Source: Acidobacteriaceae bacterium (GTDB taxonomy: Bacteria; Acidobacteriota; Terriglobia; Bryobacterales; Bryobacteraceae). Taken from it: a stretch of 9,195 nucleotides of DNA. Below, piece by piece: positions 1 through 6,123 of this stretch. A program made the translations under genes and the position numbers. The DNA lies in NCBI GenBank assembly GCA_019245255.1, contig JAFARV010000005.1, positions 1 through 9,195 on the forward strand, given 5' to 3'. Every line of letters starts with the position of its first letter. The first letter of the stretch is position 1. The notes beneath the pieces were generated by a model. The model had not been told where the DNA came from, made no database searches, and was given only the letters and a program-made list of their open reading frames with translations.

Positions 1-111
1 GCCAATGCCCACCGCACTGCTCAATCCATTGCCCAGATGAAGGAACAAGTGGAATCCACACGCCGCCATCTCGAGCAACTGGTCTCCGTCGTCGGTCTGC
101 AGCAGGAATAG
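1..111 (+). CDS. C-terminal end of a helical protein (partial)
   Basis: An open frame runs from the left edge to a TAG stop at 109-111 and encodes the last 36 residues of a protein that starts outside the window. The visible part begins ANAHRTAQSIAQ and ends SVVGLQQE. It is rich in Gln, Glu, Lys, Arg and Leu, with hydrophobic residues at roughly heptad spacing, so it probably forms an amphipathic helix or coiled coil. No catalytic motif or domain can be recognised from so short a piece, and no function is proposed. The reading is supported only by the helix-like composition and by the absence of a better frame, so the call could be wrong. Confidence 0.45.
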   Translation, partial: ANAHRTAQSIAQMKEQVESTRRHLEQLVSVVGLQQE

Positions 112-327
112 TTCACAAACGAGGCACCGAACTACCGCCCACGCTACTCCGGCGCCACGGATGTACAAAACGGCTGATGTACGCGCCATTTACCTCAGTT
201 GCATCCGGAAAAACGTGAACGGCGGAAACCCCTTAGGATCATGGTAGCGAATCCCTGAAAGAAGCCATTGATCTCGCCTGGCCGCTACGTTCCTGATAGC
301 GGGTAATTCGGGGATTGCCCGTCCGTG

Positions 328-355
328 TTGCCAGCCGCTAACGGCGCGGCATACT
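328..355 (+). promoter_or_regulatory. Possible sigma-70-type promoter before the secreted protein gene
   Basis: TTGCCA (328-333, one mismatch to TTGACA) is followed after 16 bases by CATACT (350-355, four of six matches to TATAAT). Transcription would begin around 360-363, almost at the GTG start at 365, which has no Shine-Dalgarno sequence in front of it. The spacer contains a small inverted repeat, GCCGC (334-338) with GCGGC (346-350). The box matches are weak enough to arise by chance, so this is a suggestion only. Confidence 0.22.
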
Positions 356-364
356 AATTACCGA

Positions 365-922
365 GTGCGTTCTCGGAAAGGTTTTCTGATTCTCGCTGTT
401 CTGGCCCTCATTTCGGCGGCTGGGCGAAATGGTCTGTTCCATATCGATCGAAACCACGTCGGGAAACTGGCCTTGGGACTGCCAGAGTCACAGATATACA
501 GCCTCTATCCTCGCCTGCCAAAGCGTAAAGTTGATCTGCGACTGGAGGGCGACCCGACCCCGGCTGTGGAGATATATCTCTCTCCGCACTGCCACGATCC
601 GGCACTGACGGTGCGCCTGACCGGTCCAAGGAATACCGTGGACGAAATAGAGGTAAACGATCATCGGTTTCAAAACGATGCGGGCATTCACGTTGGGTCT
701 ACCTTCGGGCAGCTTCGCAAAGTTTACGGCAAGCTTCGGCTCGCAGTGGGCGAGGGACAATACTGCGTGTTTCCGGAAGATGCCGGTTTGAGCTTTTGCC
801 TGGATCTAAATAGCCAAAACGAAATGGCCCTAGACAAGACAAGCGGAGATCTGTCGAAGATTCCGGATGGCACTCCGGTCAAGTATATTTTGGTTTTCGG
901 GAAACGCTCCGGCATCTTTTAG
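365..922 (+). CDS. Small secreted protein of unknown function
   Basis: The protein has 185 residues and starts at GTG. Residues 1-20 (MRSRKGF then a run of Leu, Ala, Val and Ile ending SAAG) look like a Sec signal peptide or a single membrane anchor. There is no lipobox cysteine. The rest should therefore be outside the cytoplasm. I do not recognise the family. Two segments resemble each other: LALGLPESQIYSLYP (35-49) and IHVGSTFGQLRKVYG (108-122). Both follow a pattern of hydrophobic-x-G, small residues, a short helix, then Tyr-Pro or Tyr-Gly. This pattern recalls the short repeats of BamE/SmpA-like and related periplasmic beta proteins, so two tandem alpha/beta units are possible. Cysteines occur at 76, 134 and 145 and could form a disulfide. 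No catalytic motif is visible. The start is the first one in the frame near the signal-like segment. No operon partner is obvious. Confidence 0.65.
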   Translation: MRSRKGFLILAVLALISAAGRNGLFHIDRNHVGKLALGLPESQIYSLYPRLPKRKVDLRLEGDPTPAVEIYLSPHCHDPALTVRLTGPRNTVDEIEVNDHRFQNDAGIHVGSTFGQLRKVYGKLRLAVGEGQYCVFPEDAGLSFCLDLNSQNEMALDKTSGDLSKIPDGTPVKYILVFGKRSGIF

Positions 923-945
923 AGGGGGCTGTTTCCGAGTGCAAC

Positions 946-1110
946 GTGCTGGAATTGAATGGTCATCGCGGAACCGGCTCCATCTATCTCGACCTCAAAG
1001 TCGGACAGCCGCTCACGCTGGATGCGGCCGGGAGCTACGACCCAGACCCTACTTCCGGGTTGCCCCTGATCGTCGCGCTCAAAAGTTGGGCAGAAGCGGC
1101 GAGAAGATGA
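946..1110 (+). pseudogene. Fragment resembling a PKD-type beta-sandwich domain
   Basis: A frame open from 814 to a TGA at 1108-1110 encodes, from the GTG at 946, about 54 residues. The middle reads VGQPLTLDAAGSYDPD. That matches the characteristic strand-turn pattern (G-x-P-hydrophobic-T-L-D-A-x-G-S-x-D-P-D) of PKD and related Ig-like domains found in secreted bacterial proteins, including the C-terminal part of DUF1593-type hydrolases. After DPDPTSGLP the expected continuation (D-x-L-x-Y-x-W) is lost and the frame ends in an unrelated Arg/Ala-rich tail. There is no signal peptide and no complete domain. The upstream part of the open frame only shadows the preceding gene. I read it as the remnant of a larger secreted protein gene truncated at both ends. 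It could instead be a chance frame, but the motif is long for chance. Confidence 0.38.
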
Positions 1111-1116
1111 GAGTGA

Positions 1117-1635
1117 GTGCCGGAACTTTCGCGTCAACACATCCGTGTTCTCCTGCTCGCGACTTTCCTCTGTGCTGTGCCACTCTTCCACATTGGGGTA
1201 CCGTTTCTGCTAGCCCATGTTGGACCACGTTGGGGTTGGAACGGTGATTACCCCGGCCCCCTCAATTTGTTAAGTGCCCTTCCAATTCTCGCGGGTTCCG
1301 TTTTGCTTCTTTGGACACTGAGTACGATGCTCGTTGCCGCACGGAGCCTTCCGCCCCGCGTTCGGCTTACACTGCGACCGGCTCAGCTTGTACAGACTGG
1401 GCCATACGCTTGGATGCGCCACCCAATGTACATAGCTGAAAGCTGTTTTTGGCTCGGCATCATCGTGCTATTCGGCAGTCCTGTTGTCGCCCTGGTATTC
1501 ACCTGTCTGGCCGGTATCGCAATGAGATGGGTCATTCGGAAGGAGGAGAACGCCCTGGAGGAGCAGTTTGGAGACGAGTATACGACCTGTCGCAATCAGG
1601 TGCCGTCATTCCCAAGATTCGGGCAAAGACATTGA
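1117..1635 (+). CDS. Membrane methyltransferase, isoprenylcysteine/phospholipid methyltransferase family
   Basis: This 172-residue integral membrane protein carries the signature of the ICMT/PEMT-like family of S-adenosylmethionine-dependent methyltransferases. The key segment is LVQTGPYAWMRHPMY (91-105), the usual G-P-Y-x-x-x-R-H/N-P-M-Y cofactor-binding motif. It is followed by E143-E144 and FGDEY (151-155), the family's E-E-x-x-L-x-x-x-F-G-x-x-Y motif. Hydrophobic segments lie at about 11-34, 49-75 and 105-136. The tyrosine usually found three residues after FGDEY is Cys158, a minor departure. Bacterial members methylate lipids, isoprenoids or unknown small substrates, and the target cannot be read from sequence. 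GTG at 1117 is the first start after an in-frame TGA at 1114, with GAGAAG at 1101-1106 as a possible ribosome site. It is separated by only 6 bases from the PKD-like fragment and converges on the PAP2 gene. Confidence 0.77.
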   Translation: MPELSRQHIRVLLLATFLCAVPLFHIGVPFLLAHVGPRWGWNGDYPGPLNLLSALPILAGSVLLLWTLSTMLVAARSLPPRVRLTLRPAQLVQTGPYAWMRHPMYIAESCFWLGIIVLFGSPVVALVFTCLAGIAMRWVIRKEENALEEQFGDEYTTCRNQVPSFPRFGQRH

Positions 1636-1761
1636 GATTCTCGACGATTCTGTCCCTGCTGTCATTTTCGGGATTCTCAGAGGACCAAATGACAATCCTT
1701 AACGGCGTAATTTCCCGGTTTCACAAGTCATGTGAATTTCCTGACGGGCGGCGATAAGGAT

Positions 1762-1783
1762 TCGCGCTAAAACTTTGGCGCGA
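1762..1783. terminator. Hairpin between convergent genes
   Basis: TCGCGCTAA (1762-1770) and TTGGCGCGA (1775-1783) form a 9-base-pair stem with one G-U pair and an AACT loop. It sits between the end of the methyltransferase gene (+) and the end of the PAP2 gene (-), where a bidirectional terminator would be expected. No run of T follows on either strand, so it is not a classical Rho-independent terminator. It may stabilise 3' ends or simply be a chance repeat. Confidence 0.35.
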
Positions 1784-1817
1784 CTTGTCCGATCAGCATG
1801 CGGAACCGGCTTGCGGG

Positions 1818-2351
1818 TTATGCAAAAACCGCACGAGCGCTATAAGCAAGTCCGACGCCGATTGCCGCGCCCGCTACGACATCACTCAGGAAGTGCATCC
1901 CCAGCAGGATGCGCGAGGTGGCGATTGCAAGGGCACAGAATAATAAAATTCCCAACAATACGGGGTAAAACAGGCCCAGTGTGATTGCAACCGCAAACGC
2001 GGTGATGGTATGCCCCGAAGGAAACGAAAACTGATCCGGGGGAAGAAGATTCGCCCAAATGTGCGGCTCGTATTCACATGGCCGCTTGCGACCCGATATC
2101 TTCTTGACTGAAACGAATATGCCTATTCCGGTAACCGCCGCGGATCCAGCTGCGGCAACAGCGGTAAAACGATCCCCGCCCCCGAAAAGCAGTACTAGCA
2201 AACCGGTCAAGTACCAAAGCCAACCATCTCCTGCGCGCGTCGCCAGAATCGCGGCCATGCGAACCCATTTGGGCGCCGGCCACTTGTTCACCTTGCGCAT
2301 CAGTTTGTGATCGCCGGTGGCAATGAACTGGAGCATATGCGGGGCTGTCAT
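1818..2351 (-). CDS. PAP2-family membrane lipid phosphatase
   Basis: This 177-residue protein has all three signatures of the PAP2 acid phosphatase superfamily: KKISGRKRP (K83-x6-R90-P91), FPSGHT (P111, S112, G113, H114) and SRILLGMHFLSD (S146, R147, H153, D157). H153 would be the phosphate-accepting nucleophile and H114 the general acid, as in known family members. Hydrophobic segments at about 43-58, 63-82, 116-129, 131-145 and 156-173 indicate a multi-pass membrane enzyme. Family members remove phosphate from phosphatidic acid, phosphatidylglycerol phosphate or undecaprenyl diphosphate, and the substrate here is not decided by sequence. The ATG at 2351 has a very good Shine-Dalgarno sequence. 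The gene is divergent from a diacylglycerol glycosyltransferase gene. That context makes phosphatidic acid or a related lipid phosphate an attractive substrate, because its product would be diacylglycerol. This is inference. Confidence 0.9.
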   Translation of the reverse strand: MTAPHMLQFIATGDHKLMRKVNKWPAPKWVRMAAILATRAGDGWLWYLTGLLVLLFGGGDRFTAVAAAGSAAVTGIGIFVSVKKISGRKRPCEYEPHIWANLLPPDQFSFPSGHTITAFAVAITLGLFYPVLLGILLFCALAIATSRILLGMHFLSDVVAGAAIGVGLAYSARAVFA

Positions 2352-2358
2352 CCTAGCC

Positions 2359-2364
2359 CCTCCT
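2359..2364 (-). promoter_or_regulatory. Strong ribosome binding site of the PAP2 gene
   Basis: On the minus strand AGGAGG lies 7 bases before the ATG at 2351, inside the longer purine run GAGGAGGGG. It fixes the start of the PAP2 gene and is the best Shine-Dalgarno match seen in the window. Confidence 0.8.
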
Positions 2365-2421
2365 CATTTAAGTTTATGGAAAGACAAAACGAAATTGAGC
2401 CTTTCTACCTCTGTTCTAGAA

Positions 2422-2470
2422 GACAAGCCATTACAACGGCATGACAAGCCTGCAAATGTTGATTGACAAA
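2422..2470. promoter_or_regulatory. Divergent control region with spaced GACAA repeats
   Basis: The 158 bases between the PAP2 and glycosyltransferase genes contain GACAAGCC twice (2422-2429 and 2443-2450) and a third partial copy, GACAAAC, at 2465. The starts are 21 and 22 bases apart, close to two helical turns. A further GACAAAAC lies at 2383. The third copy overlaps TTGACA (2463-2468), a perfect -35 box for the rightward gene, although no good -10 follows. On the other strand TTGTCA (2469-2464) and TGTCAT (2446-2441) are separated by 17 bases and could drive the PAP2 gene. An 8-base palindrome, TTCTAGAA, lies at 2414-2421. Binding of a regulator is inference. Confidence 0.3.
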
Positions 2471-2498
2471 CACTCTGAAACTGATGGCATCGAACAGT

Positions 2499-2502
2499 AG
2501 GA
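2499..2502 (+). promoter_or_regulatory. Ribosome binding site supporting a TTG start
   Basis: AGGA lies 7 bases before the TTG at 2510. A TAG stop in the same frame at 2498-2500 excludes any earlier start. The conserved GGGH loop begins only 14 residues into the protein, so no later start would leave the domain intact. Together these points fix the unusual TTG as the start of the glycosyltransferase. Confidence 0.6.
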
Positions 2503-2509
2503 TAGAGAA

Positions 2510-3706
2510 TTGTCACACCCCAAGTTGGATTTGATCTACTTCGAGGCCGGAGGGGGCCACCGCAGCGCAGCTCTGGCTCTCAAGGCCGTCATAGCCTCCG
2601 AGGGATACGGATGGGACGTCCGCCTTGTGAACCTGCAGGAGCTGCTGGATCCGCTTGACATCTTCCGCAAAGCCACCGGTCTCCGGCTTCAGGATATTTA
2701 CAATTTGCTGTTGGCAAAGGGCTGGACGTTAGGTTCTGAATACCTGCTCCCTTTGATGCACGGAGTTATACACCTCTATCACCGCTCACAGGTGAAACTG
2801 CTGACCGAGTTCTGGCCCAAAGACGAGCGCGACATGGTAGTGTCGCTGGTACCGAACTTCAATCGCGCCCTATTTGAGAGCATGCAGCAGACAATACCGG
2901 GCATTCCGTTTGTAACGGTTTTGACAGATTTCGCCGACTACCCTCCACACTTCTGGTTCGAGAAGCAGCCGAAGCAATATTTCATATGCGGCACACCACG
3001 GGCCCTTGAGCAGGCACGCGAGATCGGACATCCCTCCGACCACGCTTTCCTCGTTAGCGGGATGATTCTGCGTCCTCAGTTCTATGTGCCGCTGAATCAC
3101 GACCGCAATCAGGAGCTGAGCCGGCTCGGACTCGATCCCGCGCTTCCGACGGGACTGGTGCTGTTCGGCGGTGAAGGCTCGAACGTAATGTATGCCATCG
3201 CCAAGCGGCTCGGGAACTCCGCGCAGAATTTGCAACTGATCATGATCTGCGGCCACAATGCAAAGCTGAAGGAGCGTTTGCAGGCCATGCGGACTCGCAA
3301 TCGCATTCACGTCGAAGGCTTCACCAAAGAAATTCCGTATTACATGAGTCTGTGCGACTTCTTCATCGGGAAGCCCGGGCCGGGCAGCATCTCCGAAGCG
3401 GTGCAGATGGGCTTGCCGGTGATACTCGAATGCAATTCATGGACGCTACCGCAGGAGCGCTACAACGCACAGTGGGTACGGGAGACCGGCGCCGGAATCG
3501 TACTGCGCAACTTCACCGCAATCGATCAGGCGGTTCGCGATCTGCTGGATCCGAACCGCTTCGATGAGATGAAACGCAGGATCGGAAGCATGCACAATCG
3601 CGCGATCTACGAAGTGCCGGAAATTTTGTCGCGCATTCTGGAACAGCAGCGGACGGTTCTCGCGCCGGCCGCAGTGAGTCCGAAAGGCGCGAAGCGGCGG
3701 CGTTGA
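2510..3706 (+). CDS. Diacylglycerol glycosyltransferase, MGDG synthase/UgtP type (GT28)
   Basis: The 398-residue protein has the two-domain GT-B layout of the MGDG synthase and processive diacylglycerol glucosyltransferase family. The N-terminal lipid-acceptor domain (about 5-185) begins with LIYFEAGGGHRSAA, whose GGGH loop (14-17) is typical, and includes VTVLTDFADYPPHFW (135-149). The C-terminal nucleotide-sugar domain (about 213-350) has LFGGEGS (218-224) and GKPGPGSISEA (287-297), the family's donor-binding loop, followed by PQERYNA (314-320), which usually contacts the sugar. The tail is basic (PKGAKRRR) and may help membrane attachment. Such enzymes transfer glucose or galactose from a UDP-sugar to diacylglycerol at the cytoplasmic face of the membrane. 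Which sugar, and how many, cannot be told. The start is TTG. Related MurG-type enzymes are a less likely alternative, because the N-terminal loop fits MGDG synthase better. Confidence 0.85.
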   Translation: MSHPKLDLIYFEAGGGHRSAALALKAVIASEGYGWDVRLVNLQELLDPLDIFRKATGLRLQDIYNLLLAKGWTLGSEYLLPLMHGVIHLYHRSQVKLLTEFWPKDERDMVVSLVPNFNRALFESMQQTIPGIPFVTVLTDFADYPPHFWFEKQPKQYFICGTPRALEQAREIGHPSDHAFLVSGMILRPQFYVPLNHDRNQELSRLGLDPALPTGLVLFGGEGSNVMYAIAKRLGNSAQNLQLIMICGHNAKLKERLQAMRTRNRIHVEGFTKEIPYYMSLCDFFIGKPGPGSISEAVQMGLPVILECNSWTLPQERYNAQWVRETGAGIVLRNFTAIDQAVRDLLDPNRFDEMKRRIGSMHNRAIYEVPEILSRILEQQRTVLAPAAVSPKGAKRRR

Positions 3707-3763
3707 GTTAGCGCCCAGGAGTGCGCAAATCAAGGCAAAGCCGCGCGTTGGACTAACCAATCC

Positions 3764-3776
3764 GTATCATAGATAC
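3764..3776 (+). promoter_or_regulatory. -10-like box and inverted repeat abutting the argD start
   Basis: GTATC-ATA-GATAC (3764-3776) is a short inverted repeat that ends at the base before the ATG at 3777. Inside it, TATCAT (3765-3770) matches TATAAT at five of six positions. If it were a -10 element, transcription would begin at or very near the ATG and give a leaderless mRNA. No Shine-Dalgarno sequence precedes the ATG. No -35 box lies at a suitable distance, which weakens the case. Confidence 0.3.
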
Positions 3777-5018
3777 ATGTCCATCACGTTGCCGTCCGAG
3801 CCCGAAGTGTCGGCGCCCACTGCGAGTCTTGAAGAGCTGATGGGGCTGGAGCGCGAGTACCTACTCCAGACCTATGCCCGCTACCCACTCGCACTGCATC
3901 GTGGGAAGGGTTGCTATGCATACGATACACAGGGAAACCGGTATCTGGATCTGATCAGCGGCATCGGGGTTAATGCTCTCGGCTACGCGCATCCGCGCAT
4001 CACGAAAGTCATTCGCCAGCAGGCCGGGCTGTTGCTGCACACTTCGAACCTCTACTATCACGAGTTCCAGGGCCGGCTGGCAGAGCGGCTTGCCAAAGTA
4101 AGCGGGCTGAGCCGCAGTTTCTTCTGTAACTCCGGAACGGAGGCCATGGAAGGCGCGTTGAAGATGATCCGTGCGCACGGCAACTCGCTTCAAGCGGGTA
4201 AGCATGAGGTGGTGGCGCTCGATAATTCCTTTCACGGCAGAACCTTTGGTTCCCTGTCAATAACGGGACAGCCAAAGTATCGGAGCGACTTCGAACCGTT
4301 GTTGCCTGGCGTGCGATTTGTGCAGCGCAATGATCTTGCGGGTCTTGAGGCCGCGGTCGGCGAGCACACCGCAGGCATCGTACTCGAGTTCATCCAAGGC
4401 GAAGGCGGAATCCTTCCGATTTCAGAGCAGTTTGCGCGCCGCGCCCGCGAACTGGCAGACCGGCACAATGCGCTGCTTGTTTTCGATGAGATCCAATGCG
4501 GGGTCGGCCGTCCTGGTGCGTACTTCGCATATCAGTTGTTGGATCCGGTCCTGCTTCCGGATATCGTAATCGCAGCGAAGCCTATGGCCTGCGGAATTCC
4601 ATTGGGCGTCATCGTTGTTAACGACAAGGCGGCCGCGGCGATAAAGCGCGGAATGCACGGCTCGACCTATGGAGGCGGACCGCTCGCGTGCCGCGTGGCA
4701 CTCGAGTTCTTCGACATTCTGGAAGAGCTTCTACCTTCGATCAACTCTGTCGGCGGTTATTTCCGCATGCGTCTGACTGAGCTCATGCGTGAGTTCCCGT
4801 TCATCAAAGAAGTGCGGGGGCAGGGACTGATGATCGGTGTTGAAACAGATTTCCCGTGCAAGCACTTGGTGCTCGAGGGCATCAAAGAAGGGATTCTGTT
4901 CAATGTTACGCATGAGAACGTGATCCGCTTCCTGCCTCCCTACATCCTTACCGAGCAGGACGTGGATCGGGCAATCACAGCTTTGGTGAGAGTTTTGAAG
5001 ATCGGACCCGCAGAGTAG
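3777..5018 (+). CDS. argD: Acetylornithine aminotransferase (class III, PLP-dependent)
   Basis: This 413-residue protein is a complete class-III aminotransferase that most resembles ArgD, which converts N-acetylglutamate semialdehyde to N-acetylornithine in cytoplasmic arginine synthesis. Visible landmarks are YAYDTQGNRYLDLISGIGV (47-65), NSGTEA (118-123) binding the cofactor phosphate, FHGRT (152-156) with the ring-stacking Phe, and VFDEIQCGVGR (235-245) where D237 holds the pyridine nitrogen. K268 in AAKPMACGIPLG is the Schiff-base lysine. HGSTYGGGPLA (294-304) and VIRFLPPY (382-389), with Arg384 expected to hold the substrate carboxylate, complete the set. An N-terminal extension of about 25 residues precedes the conserved region. 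No other arg genes are visible nearby, so related aminotransferases acting on ornithine, lysine or GABA cannot be fully excluded. It follows the glycosyltransferase gene by 70 bases and converges on manC with 16 bases between stops. Confidence 0.84.
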   Translation: MSITLPSEPEVSAPTASLEELMGLEREYLLQTYARYPLALHRGKGCYAYDTQGNRYLDLISGIGVNALGYAHPRITKVIRQQAGLLLHTSNLYYHEFQGRLAERLAKVSGLSRSFFCNSGTEAMEGALKMIRAHGNSLQAGKHEVVALDNSFHGRTFGSLSITGQPKYRSDFEPLLPGVRFVQRNDLAGLEAAVGEHTAGIVLEFIQGEGGILPISEQFARRARELADRHNALLVFDEIQCGVGRPGAYFAYQLLDPVLLPDIVIAAKPMACGIPLGVIVVNDKAAAAIKRGMHGSTYGGGPLACRVALEFFDILEELLPSINSVGGYFRMRLTELMREFPFIKEVRGQGLMIGVETDFPCKHLVLEGIKEGILFNVTHENVIRFLPPYILTEQDVDRAITALVRVLKIGPAE

Positions 5019-5020
5019 AG

Positions 5021-5038
5021 CTAGAACGGACCGTTTAG
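5021..5038. repeat. Inverted repeat at the argD/manC convergent junction
   Basis: AACGG (5025-5029) and CCGTT (5031-5035) are inverted around one base, and CTA (5021-5023) with TAG (5036-5038) extends the symmetry past a single bulged G. The repeat fills the 16-base gap between argD and manC and includes the manC stop codon. It could act as a compact bidirectional transcription end, but there is no T-run and the loop is very tight. Confidence 0.3.
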
Positions 5039-6108
5039 AGCAGTTCCTCGCGGCGCTGGGCGTCCAGTGTTTTGACCAGCTTGCTGACGTCCTGCGCCTT
5101 GCTGCGGCTGCACACTAATAGCGCGTCTGCGGTGTCGACAATGACAAGGTTCTCGACTCCGACGAGAGCCACGATCTTTTTGGCATCGACGTAGTTTCCG
5201 CGGCTGTTTTCGGCGACCAGAGTACCGGTAGCAGCGTTGCCATTCGCATCCTTCGTAGCCAGATCATAAACGGCTTCCCAACTCCCGACATCATTCCATC
5301 CGATGTCATCGAGCGCGATCCCCTTCACCGCATCGGTCTTTTCGATAATCGCGTAATCGACAGAGATGTTCTCGCACAGCGGATACGCCTCGGCGAGGCG
5401 GGACGAAAACTGCTTACTACGAAACGCCGGCAGGCCTGCGAGAAGCGTTGCAGTTTTGGGCTGATGGTGACGCATCAATTCGAGGACATTCGACGCGCTC
5501 CAAAAAAACATCCCGGCGTTCCAATAAAAATTGCCTCGTTCAAAGAAGCGCTTTGCGGTGCGCTCGTCCGGCTTTTCGCGAAAACTTGTAACCGGTAGCG
5601 GATCCGGGCTTCCCGGCCTGACGTCTCGGGGAAATTCGATATAGCCATAACCCGTTTCCGGCCAACGGGGCTGAATTCCCAACACCACAACGCTGCTGGT
5701 CTCCGCCGCGCGAAAGGCGGCCTTTACAAAGTTGCGAAATTTGGCTTCTTTCTGGATCAGATGGTCTGCCGGGAACACGCCGATGACCGCTTCCGGGTCT
5801 TGCTCGACAAGAATTTGCGCAGCGAGTGCGATGCAGGGAGCCGTGTTTCGCTGCTCGGGCTCAGCGATGATCTGCTGTTTCGGAACTTCCGGCAGTTGCT
5901 TACGGATTTCGGACTGCAAGGCCTCATTCGTAATAATCCATATGTTCTCGGGCGGGATAACGCCGTTCAGACGATCGACCGTCTGCTGGATGAGCGTGCG
6001 CTCACCGAAGAATCGCAAAACCTGCTTAGCATTCTTCTTCCGGCTGCGCGGCCAGAAACGTGTGCCGCGGCCCCCGGCCATGATCAGGCCGTAACGATGA
6101 TTGGGCAT
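5035..6108 (-). CDS. manC: Mannose-1-phosphate guanylyltransferase (GDP-mannose pyrophosphorylase)
   Basis: This enzyme of 357 residues makes GDP-mannose from mannose 1-phosphate and GTP in the cytoplasm, feeding cell-surface polysaccharide or glycoprotein synthesis. The N-terminal GTP-binding signature is GLIMAGGRGTRFWPRSR (7-23). It is followed by EQRNTAP (85-91), the metal-binding VFPADHLI (111-118), ETGYGYIE (151-158), FREKPD (176-181), NAGMFFW (197-203), VDYAIIEKT (250-258) and DIGWNDVGSWEAV (268-280), all typical of the family. The length fits the short form that lacks the C-terminal phosphomannose isomerase domain of bifunctional enzymes. The ATG at 6108 lies 15 bases after the lepB stop, with no clear Shine-Dalgarno sequence, so it is probably co-transcribed with lepB and may be translationally coupled to it. 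No other sugar-nucleotide gene is present in the window. Confidence 0.92.
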   Translation of the reverse strand: MPNHRYGLIMAGGRGTRFWPRSRKKNAKQVLRFFGERTLIQQTVDRLNGVIPPENIWIITNEALQSEIRKQLPEVPKQQIIAEPEQRNTAPCIALAAQILVEQDPEAVIGVFPADHLIQKEAKFRNFVKAAFRAAETSSVVVLGIQPRWPETGYGYIEFPRDVRPGSPDPLPVTSFREKPDERTAKRFFERGNFYWNAGMFFWSASNVLELMRHHQPKTATLLAGLPAFRSKQFSSRLAEAYPLCENISVDYAIIEKTDAVKGIALDDIGWNDVGSWEAVYDLATKDANGNAATGTLVAENSRGNYVDAKKIVALVGVENLVIVDTADALLVCSRSKAQDVSKLVKTLDAQRREELL

Positions 6109-6123
6109 GTCGCGTATCTGAGC

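Noticed and set aside
160..182. GATGTAC direct repeat (160-166 and 176-182)
   Set aside because: Two 7-base copies 16 bases apart, with no element or gene boundary attached, are not enough to call a site or mobile-element scar.
300..321. CGGGTAA/TTGCCCG inverted repeat in the first intergenic region
   Set aside because: It is a 7-base-pair stem with one G-U pair, an 8-base loop and no T-run. It lies 190 bases after the upstream stop, too weak to call a terminator.
867..1247. Open frame of 126 codons on the + strand
   Set aside because: It overlaps three better-supported frames, its product is Arg/Ser/Cys-rich with no motif, and it runs through the start of the methyltransferase gene.
3861..4235. 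Open frames antisense to argD
   Set aside because: They are fully covered by conserved argD codons, and their products lack any recognisable feature.
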